From NCBI RefSeq assembly GCF_008692035.1, contig NZ_VTFG01000001.1:2542001-2606000 (forward strand): a DNA stretch of 64,000 nt, read 5' to 3'. Source of the DNA: Pseudomonas marginalis. GTDB taxonomy: Bacteria > Pseudomonadota > Gammaproteobacteria > Pseudomonadales > Pseudomonadaceae. Position numbers and translations under genes: made by a program. The notes under the pieces are model-generated. The model was not told the origin of the DNA, searched no databases, and saw only the letters and a program-made list of their open reading frames with translations. This document shows, piece by piece, positions 24,021 to 33,485 of this stretch. The stretch's first letter is position 1. Each line of letters opens with the position of its first letter.

Positions 24021-24950
24021 TTAGACCAGCTTCTCCAACTCAGGTACGGCTTCGAACAAGTCCGCCACCAGGCCGTAATCGGCCACCTGGAAGATCGGTG
24101 CTTCTTCGTCCTTGTTGATCGCGACGATCACCTTGGAGTCTTTCATGCCGGCCAAGTGCTGGATCGCGCCGGAGATACCGACGGCGATGTACAGCTGTGG
24201 CGCAACGATCTTGCCGGTCTGGCCGACCTGCATGTCGTTGGGTACGAAGCCTGCGTCGACGGCCGCGCGGGAGGCGCCGACCGCAGCGCCGAGCTTGTCG
24301 GCCAGGGCGTACAGGTGCTTGAAGTTGTCACCGTTCTGCATGCCGCGGCCGCCGGAAACGACGATCTTGGCAGCGGTCAGCTCAGGACGGTCCGACTTGG
24401 CCAGCTCTTCGCCGACAAAGCTGGAGGTGCCAGCGTCGTGGGCCGCGGAAACAGCTTCAACGGCAGCCGAGCCACCTTCAGCGGCAACCGGGTCGAAACC
24501 GGTGGCACGCACGGTGATGACTTTGACGGCAGCGGTCGATTGCACGGTGGCAATCGCGTTACCGGCGTAGATCGGGCGCTTGAAGGTGTCGGCGCTTTCT
24601 ACCGAGATGATCTCGGAGATCTGGTCAACGTCCAGCTGCGCGGCAACGCGTGGCAGGATGTTTTTGCCGTTGGAAGTGGCGGCAGCCAGGATGTGGCTGT
24701 AGCCAGCGCCCAGCTCTGCTACCAGAGGGGCGACGTTTTCCGGCAGTTGGTGAGCGTAAGCGGCATTGTCGGCCAGCAGTACTTTGCTCACGCCAGCCAC
24801 TTTGGCTGCAGCCTCAGCCACGGCGCCAGCGCCTTGACCGGCGACCAGTACGTGGATGTCGCCACCGATTTTAGCGGCAGCAGCAACAGTGTTCAGGGTG
24901 GCCGGGGCCAGCACCTTGTTGTCGTGTTCAGCGATTACCAAGATAGTCAT
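24021..24950 (-). CDS. etfA: Electron transfer flavoprotein, alpha subunit
   Basis: A 309-residue FAD-binding subunit of ETF, the soluble carrier that takes electrons from acyl-CoA and other dehydrogenases. The C-terminal FAD domain is clear ([63 protein letters not shown]). It starts two bases after the etfB stop, so is co-translated with it. It delivers electrons to the ETF-ubiquinone oxidoreductase encoded divergently at 26236. Confidence 0.97.
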   Translation of the reverse strand: MTILVIAEHDNKVLAPATLNTVAAAAKIGGDIHVLVAGQGAGAVAEAAAKVAGVSKVLLADNAAYAHQLPENVAPLVAELGAGYSHILAAATSNGKNILPRVAAQLDVDQISEIISVESADTFKRPIYAGNAIATVQSTAAVKVITVRATGFDPVAAEGGSAAVEAVSAAHDAGTSSFVGEELAKSDRPELTAAKIVVSGGRGMQNGDNFKHLYALADKLGAAVGASRAAVDAGFVPNDMQVGQTGKIVAPQLYIAVGISGAIQHLAGMKDSKVIVAINKDEEAPIFQVADYGLVADLFEAVPELEKLV

Positions 24951-24952
24951 TT

Positions 24953-25702
24953 TTAGATTACCTTCGCTTCGTTTTTCAGTTTCTCGACCAGTTCAGCCAC
25001 CGACTTGACCTTGATGCCCGCGCTGCGTGCAGCCGGCGCTTCGACTTTGACGGTCTTGTTGGTGGAGGCGGTGGAAACGCCCAAAGCATCCGGAGTCAGC
25101 ACTTCGAGAGGCTTCTTCTTGGCTTTCATGATGTTTGGCAGGGACGCGTAGCGCGGCTCGTTCAAACGCAGGTCGGTGGTGACGATGGCCGGCAGTTTCA
25201 GGGAAACCGTCTGCGCGCCGCCGTCGATTTCACGGGTCACGGCAACGTTGTCGCCGCTCACTTCGACTTTGGAAGCGAAGGTGCCCTGGCCGTAACCGGT
25301 CAGTGCAGCCAGCATCTGGCCAGTCTGGTTGTTGTCGCTGTCGATCGCCTGTTTGCCGAGGATCACCAGCTGAGGCTGTTCCTTGTCGACAACGGCCTTG
25401 AGCAACTTGGCCACGGCCAGGGAGGTCAGCTCTTCAGCGGACTCGACCAGGATAGCGCGGTCGGCACCCAGTGCCAGGGCGGTACGCAACTGCTCTTGAG
25501 CAGTGGTCGGGCCGATGGAAACCACAACGATTTCAGTCGCCACGCCTTTCTCTTTCAGGCGTACGGCTTCTTCCACGGCGATTTCACAGAAAGGGTTCAT
25601 CGACATCTTGACGTTAGCAAGGTCGACGCCGGAATTGTCCGCCTTGACGCGAACTTTCACGTTGTAATCGACAACGCGTTTGACAGCTACAAGAACCTTC
25701 AT
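24953..25702 (-). CDS. etfB: Electron transfer flavoprotein, beta subunit
   Basis: A 249-residue subunit that binds AMP and docks on partner dehydrogenases. It opens [20 protein letters not shown] and has the beta-subunit signature region [19 protein letters not shown] and [25 protein letters not shown], including the recognition loop. AGGAAT precedes the ATG. It is the first gene of the etfBA operon, divergent from the etf-QO gene across a 533-base region. Confidence 0.97.
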   Translation of the reverse strand: MKVLVAVKRVVDYNVKVRVKADNSGVDLANVKMSMNPFCEIAVEEAVRLKEKGVATEIVVVSIGPTTAQEQLRTALALGADRAILVESAEELTSLAVAKLLKAVVDKEQPQLVILGKQAIDSDNNQTGQMLAALTGYGQGTFASKVEVSGDNVAVTREIDGGAQTVSLKLPAIVTTDLRLNEPRYASLPNIMKAKKKPLEVLTPDALGVSTASTNKTVKVEAPAARSAGIKVKSVAELVEKLKNEAKVI

Positions 25703-26070
25703 GGATTCCTCGTTACTCTCCGGTGAAAAGAAAGTCGCCTAGGCGAACCTGGCGGTTGATGCTCATCGGCACACAAGGGCACCTCCAAAAACGGCGGCGA
25801 ATGACCTTGCTCACGGGAAGTGATGACCGTTCGTCAGTGGTGACTGGGAGGTCATTCTTTATCGCGGCGTGTAAACTGCGCGCCATCAATTAAACGCGCG
25901 TCACCTGTTTTGCCTTTGCCGTGCTTTTGGACGTGCTCTTGAAACCTACAGTCTGCCTACGGTCTGTGCAAAACCGACCGTATATTGACCGGAACGCCTA
26001 TTCTGGTCAATACGGCAAAATGGCCAGTCATAAGCCGCGTTGCTTTGATTTACCTAGCCTGCGGGCAATT

Positions 26071-26084
26071 CAAACAAACGTTTG
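26071..26084. promoter_or_regulatory. PsrA-type operator
   Basis: CAAACAAACGTTTG fits the published PsrA consensus G/CAAAC-N2-4-GTTTG/C (two half sites separated by four bases). It ends two bases before the -35 box of the etf-QO promoter. PsrA is the TetR-type fatty-acid-responsive repressor that controls beta-oxidation genes in Pseudomonas, so binding here would link electron transfer to fatty-acid supply. Confidence 0.7.
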
Positions 26085-26086
26085 TA

Positions 26087-26115
26087 TTGGACGCTGACAG
26101 TGGTCTATATATAAT
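26087..26115 (+). promoter_or_regulatory. Sigma-70 promoter of the etf-QO gene
   Basis: TTGGAC (26087-26092) and a perfect TATAAT (26110-26115) are separated by 17 bases. RNA would start near 26122, giving a leader of about 114 bases before the GTG start. The PsrA-type operator adjoins the -35 box. Confidence 0.8.
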
Positions 26116-26235
26116 GCGCCACCTAGAGAGACAGGTGGGTCATCCCCTGCCGTTGCGCACGGCGATGACGGACACGACACCGAACCTCCACCCATTAGAA
26201 AAAAAGCCTGTTGAGCCTTGAGTAGGAGATAGCCT

Positions 26236-27900
26236 GTGGAACGCGAATACATGGAATTCGACGTGGTCATCGTCGGCGCTGGCCCGGCGGGCCTGTCTGC
26301 CGCCTGCCGACTGAAGCAGAAGGCCGCCGAAGCCGGTAAGGAAATCAGCGTCTGCGTGGTCGAGAAAGGCTCCGAAGTGGGCGCACACATCCTCTCCGGT
26401 GCCGTGTTCGAGCCCCGCGCCCTGAACGAACTGTTCCCGGACTGGAAGGAACTCGGCGCCCCGCTCAACACCCCCGTGGTGCGCGATGACATCTATGTGC
26501 TGCGCAGCGCCGACACCTCCACCAAGGTGCCTGACTTCTTCGTGCCCAAGACCATGCACAACGAAGGCAACTACATCATCTCCCTGGGCAACCTGTGCCG
26601 CTGGCTGGCCCAGCAGGCCGAGAACCTGGGCGTGGAAGTCTACCCAGGCTTCGCCGCCCAGGAAGCACTGTTCGATGAAAACGGCGTGGTGCGCGGGATC
26701 ATCACCGGCGACCTGGGCGTCGACCGTGAAGGCCAGCCAAAGGAAGGCGTCTATACCCCCGGCATGGAACTGCGCGGCAAGTACACGCTGTTCGCCGAAG
26801 GCTGCCGTGGGCATATCGGCAAGCAGTTGATCCAGCGTTTCAACCTGGACAGCGACGCCGACGCCCAGCACTACGGCATCGGCCTCAAGGAAATCTGGGA
26901 AATCGACCCGGCCAAGCACCAGCCAGGCCTGGTGGTGCACACCGCCGGTTGGCCGCTGGACATCATGAGCAACGAGAACACCGGTGGCTCGTTCCTCTAT
27001 CACCTGGAAAACAACCAGGTGGTGGTTGGTCTGATCGTCGACCTGTCCTACAGCAACACCTTCCTGTCGCCCTTCGATGAGTTCCAACGCCTCAAGCACC
27101 ACCCGGTGCTGGCCCAGTACCTGGAAGGCGGCAAGCGCATCAGCTACGGCGCACGCGCCCTGGCCAAGGGAGGTATCAACTCGTTGCCGAAGATGGTCTT
27201 CAAGGGCGGCGCGCTCATCGGCTGCGACCTGGGCACCATGAACGTGGCCAAGATCAAGGGCAGCCACACTGCGATGAAGTCCGGCATGCTCGCTGCCGAT
27301 GCCGTGGCCGAACGCCTGCTGGCCGAATCCGAAGGCGGCGATGAGCTGACCAACTATGTCGACAGCTTCAAGGCAAGCTGGCTCTACGAAGAACTGTTCG
27401 CCAGCCGCAACTTCGGCCCGGCGATGCACAAGTTCGGCCCGATCATCGGCGCCGGCTTCAACTGGTTCGACCAGAACATCCTCGGCGGCAAGATGCCGTT
27501 CACCCTGCACGACACCAAGCCGGACTACGCCTGCCTGAAGCTGGCCAAGGACAGCAAGAAGATCGACTACCCGAAACCCGACGGCAAGTTGAGCTTCGAC
27601 AAGTTGAGCTCGGTGTTCATCTCCGGTACCAACCACGAAGAAGAGCAGCCGTGCCACTTGAAGTTGAAAGACCCAAGCATCCCGATCGGCACCAACCTGC
27701 CGCTCTACGATGAACCGGCGCAGCGTTACTGCCCGGCGGGCGTGTATGAAGTGATCACCCAGGAAGACGGCGAGAAGCGCTTCCAGATCAACGCCCAGAA
27801 CTGCGTGCACTGCAAGACCTGTGACATCAAGGACCCTTCGCAGAACATCACGTGGGTCACACCGGAAGGTGCGGGCGGGCCGACTTACCCGAATATGTAA
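26236..27900 (+). CDS. Electron transfer flavoprotein-ubiquinone oxidoreductase
   Basis: A 554-residue inner-membrane-associated enzyme passing electrons from reduced ETF to ubiquinone. It starts with GTG after TAGGAGATAG. The FAD-binding dinucleotide motif VIVGAGPAGLSAACRL lies at about residues 10-25, followed by VVEKGSEVGAHILSG. The C-terminal 4Fe-4S cluster domain has CPAGVYE and NCVHCKTCDIKDPSQNITWV, with four ligand cysteines. Length is normal. It is divergent from etfBA and has its own terminator. Confidence 0.97.
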   Translation: MEREYMEFDVVIVGAGPAGLSAACRLKQKAAEAGKEISVCVVEKGSEVGAHILSGAVFEPRALNELFPDWKELGAPLNTPVVRDDIYVLRSADTSTKVPDFFVPKTMHNEGNYIISLGNLCRWLAQQAENLGVEVYPGFAAQEALFDENGVVRGIITGDLGVDREGQPKEGVYTPGMELRGKYTLFAEGCRGHIGKQLIQRFNLDSDADAQHYGIGLKEIWEIDPAKHQPGLVVHTAGWPLDIMSNENTGGSFLYHLENNQVVVGLIVDLSYSNTFLSPFDEFQRLKHHPVLAQYLEGGKRISYGARALAKGGINSLPKMVFKGGALIGCDLGTMNVAKIKGSHTAMKSGMLAADAVAERLLAESEGGDELTNYVDSFKASWLYEELFASRNFGPAMHKFGPIIGAGFNWFDQNILGGKMPFTLHDTKPDYACLKLAKDSKKIDYPKPDGKLSFDKLSSVFISGTNHEEEQPCHLKLKDPSIPIGTNLPLYDEPAQRYCPAGVYEVITQEDGEKRFQINAQNCVHCKTCDIKDPSQNITWVTPEGAGGPTYPNM

Positions 27901-27908
27901 GCCAAGCG

Positions 27909-27933
27909 AGGCTCCCGAATGGGAGCCTTTTTT
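27909..27933 (+). terminator. Terminator of the etf-QO gene
   Basis: AGGCTCCCGAATGGGAGCCT forms a perfect eight-base stem with six T following, nine bases after the stop codon. Confidence 0.88.
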
Positions 27934-27953
27934 ATGCAGTCAAACTCGGACAA

Positions 27954-27972
27954 CTGTGGGAGGGGGCTTGCC
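27954..27972. repeat. Single REP element
   Basis: CTGTGGGAGGGGGCTTGCC is one arm of the REP palindrome seen elsewhere in the window. No facing partner is present, so it is a solitary or decayed copy. Confidence 0.6.
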
Positions 27973-27980
27973 TGAAATGA

Positions 27981-28874
27981 CTAGGCAGCCCGCTCTTCGC
28001 CAGGGTTGCGCTCGAAGTAGCGCTTGTACTCGCGACTGAACTGCGACGTACTCTGGTACCCCACGCTATGCGCCGCCTGCGCCACGCCCATGCCCTCCAC
28101 CAGCAGCAACTGCTGAGCCTTGAGCAAGCGCAAACGCTTCAAGTACTGCACCGGCGACAGCAGCGTGCAACGCTTGAAATGCTCGTGAAACGTCGACGCA
28201 CTCATATGCGCGTACCCCGCCAACGTCTCGATATTCAGCGGCTCGGCGTAATGGGCATGCAGGTGATTCAACGACGTGGCGATCCGCGAAAACTGCCCCT
28301 GCTGTTCCACCAAGGCGCGCAGCACATCGGCCTGGGGGCCGCGCAAGGCGGTGAACAATAATTCCCGCACCCGCGCCGGGCCCATGATCCGGCTTTCCAG
28401 TGGATCGTGCAGGCACTGCAGCAGCCGCTCCACGCAGCCGCGCATGGCGTCATCCAGGACCACCGAACTCATCGACTCCAGGGTTTGCGCGGTCGGCGGC
28501 GGACCGGCCTGCATGCCCATGGCCATCACCAACTCACCCAGCACCACGCGGTCGATGCCCACGGTCACCCCCAGCAGCGGCGCACCGGGCGCCATGGCGA
28601 ATGTCTCGCACTCGAACGGCACCGGCATCGCCTGGATCAGGTAGTGCCCGGCGCCATACTCCAGCGTACGCGGGCCCAGGTAGGCGACCTTGCTGCCTTG
28701 GGCGACGAACATCAGGCTCGGCTCGTAGATCTGCGGACCGCGTGCCACGTCGCAACTGGCGCGCAGTACTTGCACACCCGGCAGGTGGGTCGGGGAGAAA
28801 CCGTCGCGGGACGTCAGCCCCTCGATCAGGGCAACCAGCGTGGCGTTAGCATCAACATGGCGGGTCAACAGCAT
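27981..28874 (-). CDS. AraC-family regulator (YqhC-like)
   Basis: A 297-residue regulator. The N-terminal ~170 residues match the AraC_N type (GPQIYEPSLMFVAQGSKVAYLG, a short cupin), and the C-terminal ~100 residues carry two helix-turn-helix motifs (NIETLAGYAHMSASTFHEHFKRCTLLSPVQYLKRLRLL and GVAQAAHSVGYQSTSQFSREYKRYF). In E. coli the related YqhC activates an aldehyde-reducing alcohol dehydrogenase. Here a zinc alcohol dehydrogenase is divergent 182 bases away, so the same aldehyde-detoxification pairing is likely. Confidence 0.88.
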   Translation of the reverse strand: MLLTRHVDANATLVALIEGLTSRDGFSPTHLPGVQVLRASCDVARGPQIYEPSLMFVAQGSKVAYLGPRTLEYGAGHYLIQAMPVPFECETFAMAPGAPLLGVTVGIDRVVLGELVMAMGMQAGPPPTAQTLESMSSVVLDDAMRGCVERLLQCLHDPLESRIMGPARVRELLFTALRGPQADVLRALVEQQGQFSRIATSLNHLHAHYAEPLNIETLAGYAHMSASTFHEHFKRCTLLSPVQYLKRLRLLKAQQLLLVEGMGVAQAAHSVGYQSTSQFSREYKRYFERNPGEERAA

Positions 28875-29056
28875 GGCAAAAAACTTCGCGAATAAGGGAT
28901 GAGAGCATCATCGCAGGTCTGGCCGCAGATGAATCCAAACAGGGGGCACTCCCGGACGAATAGGCATGAGACTCGGAGCAATCGCCATGGCCGCATCAGG
29001 GGGTGACGCGGAAAATGGCCCGCCTCATCTGTCCCTGCTTTTGCGAGGTTTTCGCC

Positions 29057-30109
29057 ATGTATACCGCCATCGGTTACGCCGCCCAGTCGGCCACCACTCC
29101 CCTCGCCCCCATGTCGTTTGAACGCCGCAGCCCGCGCGCCGATGACGTGGCCATCGAGATTCTCTACTGCGGCGTGTGCCATTCCGACATCCACCAGGCG
29201 CGCAACGAATGGGGCATCGCCGTGTACCCGCTGATGCCGGGCCACGAGATCGTCGGCAAGGTCACCGCCGTCGGCGCCCGCGTGACCGCGCATAAAGTCG
29301 GTGACCTGGTCGGCGTCGGCTGCATGGTCGATTCGTGCCGCCACTGCGAAGCGTGCAAATCGGACCTGGAGCAATATTGCCTCGAAGGCCCGACCATGAC
29401 CTACGCCACACCGGACCGCGTCGATGGCAGCAACACCATGGGCGGTTACTCCGACAGCATCGTGGTCAGCGAGCACTTCGTGGTGAAGATCCCGGCCAAG
29501 CTCGACCTGGCCAGCGCCGCGCCGATCCTGTGCGCAGGCATCACCACCTATTCGCCGCTCAAGCACTACGGCGTCAAGGCTGGCGACAAGGTCGGGGTTC
29601 TCGGCATGGGTGGCCTGGGCCACATGGGCATCAAGTTCGCCAAGGCCATGGGCGCGGAAGTGACACTGTTCACCCGCTCGGCGAGCAAGGCTGAAGAAGG
29701 TCGTCGCCAGGGTGCCGACCATGTGATCGTGTCCACCGATGCCGAACAGATGCAAGCCGCCGCCGGCAGCTTTGACTTCCTGCTCGACACCATCCCGGTG
29801 CAGCACGACCTGAACCCCTACCTCGACGTATTACGCTTTGATGGCGTGCACATCCTGGTTGGCCTGATCGAGCCCGTGGACCCACCGGTCAACGCCGCCA
29901 AACTGGTATTGGGGCGTAAAGTGCTGGCCGGTTCGCTGATCGGTGGCATTGCCGAAACCCAGGAAGTCCTGGATTTCTGCGCCGAGCATGGCATCACCTG
30001 CGACATCGAAATGCTCGACATCCGCCAGATCAACGAGGCCTACACCCGCATGATCGCCGGTGATGTGAAGTACCGCTTTGTCATCGACATGGCGACCTTG
30101 AAGGTCTGA
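29057..30109 (+). CDS. Zinc-dependent NAD(P) alcohol dehydrogenase (YahK/cinnamyl type)
   Basis: A 350-residue medium-chain dehydrogenase that probably reduces aldehydes with NADPH. ATG at 29057 is chosen for its GCGAGG ribosome site and because family proteins begin there. Catalytic zinc ligands are Cys41 (GVCHSD) and His63 (PGHE), and structural zinc ligands are Cys94, 97, 100 and 108. The Rossmann motif GMGGLGHMG is intact. It is divergent from a YqhC-like activator. Its stop abuts the convergent IclR gene with no spacer, so no terminator is visible between them. Confidence 0.92.
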   Translation: MYTAIGYAAQSATTPLAPMSFERRSPRADDVAIEILYCGVCHSDIHQARNEWGIAVYPLMPGHEIVGKVTAVGARVTAHKVGDLVGVGCMVDSCRHCEACKSDLEQYCLEGPTMTYATPDRVDGSNTMGGYSDSIVVSEHFVVKIPAKLDLASAAPILCAGITTYSPLKHYGVKAGDKVGVLGMGGLGHMGIKFAKAMGAEVTLFTRSASKAEEGRRQGADHVIVSTDAEQMQAAAGSFDFLLDTIPVQHDLNPYLDVLRFDGVHILVGLIEPVDPPVNAAKLVLGRKVLAGSLIGGIAETQEVLDFCAEHGITCDIEMLDIRQINEAYTRMIAGDVKYRFVIDMATLKV

Positions 30110-30913
30110 TCAGGCCTTCGCACCCAACTCCGCCGACAGCCGTGCTGCGACCTGTTTGATCACAGGGATCAGCTCGGCCATTTTCTCCAGCGGCATGTAG
30201 GGCACGGTACTGGCGATGCTGATGCCGGCGACGATTCGCCGGCTGGCATCGCGCACCGGTGCCGCTACGCAACGGATCGACGGTTCGTTGTCTTCCAGGT
30301 CGAACGCATACCCGCCCACCACATACTCACGCATGCGCTGCTCGAACTGCGCCCAGGACTGTTCTGGATGCTGCGGCCATTGCAGGTTTTTCCCACCCGC
30401 CGGCAGGCTGGTCTCGTACAAGCGCTGCCACTCTTGCACCGAGTCATCCAGCAGCATCGCCTTGCCCACGCCCGTGCGCGCCAACGGCATGCGATGGCCG
30501 ACCCGCGAGCGCATTTCCGGACCGTTGCGGCCAGGGTTCTTGTGCAGGTAGAGCACATCGTCGTATTCGCGAATGGCCAGGTGGATGGTGTCGCCGGTCA
30601 ATGCCGACAGCTCATCCAGGTACGGCACCGCCAGGGTCACCAGCGGCAGCTCTTCGCGGGCCTGAAACCCCAGCTCGATCAACTTCGGCCCCAACAGGTA
30701 GCCGACTTGCGGCACCACGCGCAGGTAACGCTCTTCCACCAGGCAACTGGCCAGGCGGTGGGTGGTGCTGCGGGTGGTGCCGATGCGCCTGGCGATCTCT
30801 TTCAGATCCCGCGCACCGGCCGCCACCGCCTGCACGACGCCCAGGCCACGCAGCAGGGTCTGGGTGCCGGTGGGGGCAGCGTCTTTGACGGGGGTGTGGG
30901 CGTTTTCCTGCAT
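30110..30913 (-). CDS. IclR-family transcriptional regulator
   Basis: A 267-residue regulator. The N-terminal winged helix (residues about 20-75, RDLKEIARRIGTTRSTTHRLASCL) is followed by an effector domain with LARTGVGKAMLLDD and the late RIVAGISIASTVPYMPLEKMAELI region. It follows araH by 87 bases on the same strand, so it is probably the last gene of the arabinose-uptake operon and its repressor. The likely ligand is L-arabinose or an oxidised derivative, inferred from neighbours. Confidence 0.9.
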   Translation of the reverse strand: MQENAHTPVKDAAPTGTQTLLRGLGVVQAVAAGARDLKEIARRIGTTRSTTHRLASCLVEERYLRVVPQVGYLLGPKLIELGFQAREELPLVTLAVPYLDELSALTGDTIHLAIREYDDVLYLHKNPGRNGPEMRSRVGHRMPLARTGVGKAMLLDDSVQEWQRLYETSLPAGGKNLQWPQHPEQSWAQFEQRMREYVVGGYAFDLEDNEPSIRCVAAPVRDASRRIVAGISIASTVPYMPLEKMAELIPVIKQVAARLSAELGAKA

Positions 30914-31000
30914 ATCGGGCCTATAGGTATGAAAGCGGGGGCATTATGGCAAATACCGTCCCTCAATACAGTGGCGATCCAAAGGTGGGAGGTGTTCGGT

Positions 31001-31966
31001 CTAGCGCTGCTTCATGCGGTCGATGATGACCGCCAGCAACAGGATCGAACCACGAATCACGTACTGGTAGAAGGTGTCGATATTCTTCAGGTTCATCGCG
31101 TTCTCGATGATCGCCAGGATCAGCACCCCGGCAATCACATGGCGGATCATGCCGATGCCGCCGCTCAACGACACCCCGCCCAGCACGCAGGCGGAAATCA
31201 CCGTCAGCTCGAACCCCTGGCCGATCATCGGCTGGCCCGAGGTCATGCGCGAGGCGAGGATCACCCCGGCCAAGGCGCCGATCAGGCCGTGCACGGCGAA
31301 GATGATGATCTTGGTGCGATCAACGTTCACCCCGGCGAGCAACGCCGCTTCCTGGTTCCCCCCGATCGCCATGGTGTTGCGCCCATAGGTGGTGTAGTTC
31401 AACAGCCAGCCAAAAAACACAAAGCACAGCACGGTGATGATGATCGGCACCGGCACGCCCAACAGTTGGCCGTTGCCGAACACAAAGAAATCCTCGTTCA
31501 TCACCCCTACCGCTTTGCCGTTGGAGAAGATATAGGCCAGGCCGCGCACGATCTGCATGGTCGCCAACGTCGCGATCAACGCATTGATACGCAGCTTGGC
31601 GATGACAATGCCGTTGATCAGCCCCACCACCAGACCCATGGCCAATGCAGCGGACACACCGAGCGCCACGCTGTCGGTGTCGCGAATCACGATCCCCGCC
31701 ACCACACCGGCGCAGGCGATCACCGAGCCCACCGACAGGTCGAAGTGCCCCGAGGCCAGGCAGAACAGCATGGTGCAGGCGGCGATGCCCACGGTGGAAA
31801 TCGCCAGGCCCAGGCCACGCATGTTCAGCGGCGAGAGGAAGTTGTCGATAAACAGCGCGCTGAGCACAAAGATGCCCAATGCCGCCAGCAGCATCACCCA
31901 GTCATCGAGAAACTTGCGCTGGTTGAAACCCGGCCAGAAGCCCTTTGCAGTTTTTACCTGAGACAT
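31001..31966 (-). CDS. araH: L-arabinose ABC transporter, permease
   Basis: A 321-residue inner-membrane permease with about ten hydrophobic helices. Motifs of the sugar permease class are LFCLASGHFDLSVGSVIACAG and NQEAALLAGVNVDRTKIIIFAVHGLIGALAGVILASR, the latter contacting the ATPase. The substrate call comes from its araF-like binding protein in the same operon. It starts 19 bases after araG. Length and motif order match AraH. Confidence 0.88.
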   Translation of the reverse strand: MSQVKTAKGFWPGFNQRKFLDDWVMLLAALGIFVLSALFIDNFLSPLNMRGLGLAISTVGIAACTMLFCLASGHFDLSVGSVIACAGVVAGIVIRDTDSVALGVSAALAMGLVVGLINGIVIAKLRINALIATLATMQIVRGLAYIFSNGKAVGVMNEDFFVFGNGQLLGVPVPIIITVLCFVFFGWLLNYTTYGRNTMAIGGNQEAALLAGVNVDRTKIIIFAVHGLIGALAGVILASRMTSGQPMIGQGFELTVISACVLGGVSLSGGIGMIRHVIAGVLILAIIENAMNLKNIDTFYQYVIRGSILLLAVIIDRMKQR

Positions 31967-31985
31967 GCCTACACCCTCTTATTCT

Positions 31986-33485
31986 TCAAGCCCGCGAACG
32001 CGGGAGTGCCAATTGCAGCAGGCGTGCTTCATCCGCTTGATCGCGGCTCAGCTCGCCGGTCAGCGCGCCTTCGCTCATCACCAGGATGCGATCGGAGATG
32101 CCCATCACTTCCATCAGGTCGCTGGACACCACAATCACCGCAATACCGCTGGCGGCCAGGTTATGAATGATCTGGTAGATCTCCGACTTGGCGCCGATGT
32201 CGATGCCGCGAGTCGGCTCGTCCAGCAGCAGCACCTTCATCGGCATCGACAGCCAGCGGCCAAGAATGGCTTTCTGCTGGTTGCCGCCGGACAGGTACAT
32301 GATCTTTTGCGCGGCAGTCGGGGTTTTGACCTTCATTGCCTTGATCTGCTGGTCGGCATTGCCCTTCTCCCAGCCATCGCGCAGTAACCAGCCGAACGAA
32401 GAGTGGGCGCCACGGGCGCTGATATTGATGTTCTCGGCGACGCTGGACAGCGGAATGATGCCTTCCTTCTTGCGGTCTTCCGGGCACAGCAGTACACCGG
32501 CGGCGATGGCGTCGCGGGGCGAGCGCAGTTGCAGGGCCTCCCCACATAACTCAAGGCTGCCGGCGCTGGCGCGCTCCAAGCCGCTGAGCAAACGGAACAG
32601 CTCCGTGCGCCCTGCCCCGACCAAGCCGAACAGGCCGAGAATCTCGCCCTTGCGCACCTCAAAACTGACCGGCTCACGCAAACCCGGGCCCAACAAACCG
32701 TCGACCTTGAGCGCCACCTCGCCGTGCTCGCGCGGGCGGTAGTCGTAGATGTCCTGGATGTCGCGACCGACCATGCAGGTCACCAACTGGTCGTGGGTCA
32801 GCGCGCTCATGTCATCGAAGGTGCGCACGTAGCGGCCGTCCTTGAACACCGTCACCGCGTTGCAGATGCGGAACACTTCTTCCATGCGGTGCGACACGTA
32901 GAGCACCACTTTGCCCTCGTCCCGCAGGCGCGCGATGATCGCCATCAAGCGGTCGATCTCCCGCGCCGACAGGCTGCTGGTGGGTTCGTCGAAGGCAATC
33001 ACATGGGCGCCACGGGACAGCGCCTTGGCGATTTCCACCAGTTGGCGCTGGCCCAGGGACAGACGCCCGAGTTTTTCCTCGGGGTCGATTTCATCCGCCA
33101 GGCCCTTGAGGCAAGCCAGGGCCTGCTTGCGCAGCAGGCCCCGGTTGACCACGCCGAAGCGCGAGGGCAAATGCCCGAGGAACAGGTTTTCGGCGACGGT
33201 CATTTCCGGCACCAGGTGCAGCTCCTGGTGGATCACCGCGACGCCGCTGGCGATGCTGTCGGCGGCGCATTTGAACGCCATGGTCTGCGCGCCGATCTGC
33301 ACGCTGCCGCTGCTGGGAATATAGGCGCCGCCGAGGATCTTCAGCAGCGTCGACTTACCGGCACCGTTCTCGCCCATCAGGGCGTGTACCTGCCCCGGGT
33401 GGGCGGTGAAGCTGATGCCGTCCAGCGCCTTGACCCCGGGAAAGGTCTTGCCGATAGCGTCGAAACGCAGGGCTGCCGCCGTCAT
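31986..33485 (-). CDS. araG: L-arabinose ABC transporter, ATP-binding protein
   Basis: A 499-residue protein with two fused ATPase domains. The first has Walker [10 protein letters not shown], signature [15 protein letters not shown] and Walker [14 protein letters not shown]. The second has the degenerate GLVGAGRTE, signature [16 protein letters not shown] and [11 protein letters not shown]. Only the first Walker A is canonical, which is typical of monosaccharide importers. ATG at 33483-33485 overlaps the araF stop (ATGA), so I use it rather than the GTG two codons upstream. Confidence 0.92.
   Translation of the reverse strand: MTAAALRFDAIGKTFPGVKALDGISFTAHPGQVHALMGENGAGKSTLLKILGGAYIPSSGSVQIGAQTMAFKCAADSIASGVAVIHQELHLVPEMTVAENLFLGHLPSRFGVVNRGLLRKQALACLKGLADEIDPEEKLGRLSLGQRQLVEIAKALSRGAHVIAFDEPTSSLSAREIDRLMAIIARLRDEGKVVLYVSHRMEEVFRICNAVTVFKDGRYVRTFDDMSALTHDQLVTCMVGRDIQDIYDYRPREHGEVALKVDGLLGPGLREPVSFEVRKGEILGLFGLVGAGRTELFRLLSGLERASAGSLELCGEALQLRSPRDAIAAGVLLCPEDRKKEGIIPLSSVAENINISARGAHSSFGWLLRDGWEKGNADQQIKAMKVKTPTAAQKIMYLSGGNQQKAILGRWLSMPMKVLLLDEPTRGIDIGAKSEIYQIIHNLAASGIAVIVVSSDLMEVMGISDRILVMSEGALTGELSRDQADEARLLQLALPRSRA

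Larger units (their letters stand above)
25703..26235. other. Divergent regulatory region between etfBA and etf-QO
   Basis: This 533-base region holds the promoters of both electron-transfer units. The etf-QO side has a clear promoter and operator (next two entries). On the etfBA side I see no equally convincing box pair. There is no coding frame with a ribosome site; the 78-codon frame at 25985-26221 runs through the promoter and is rejected. Confidence 0.55.

Noticed and set aside
25985..26221. 78-codon frame upstream of etf-QO
   Set aside because: It runs through the -35/-10 boxes and operator of etf-QO and has no ribosome site.
26140..27810. 556-codon minus-strand frame opposite etf-QO
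   Set aside because: Antisense shadow of a clear flavoprotein gene; no domain or ribosome site.
30368..32170. 600-codon plus-strand frame opposite the IclR and araH genes
   Set aside because: His/Gln-rich composition typical of antisense frames in high-GC DNA; both minus-strand genes are well supported.
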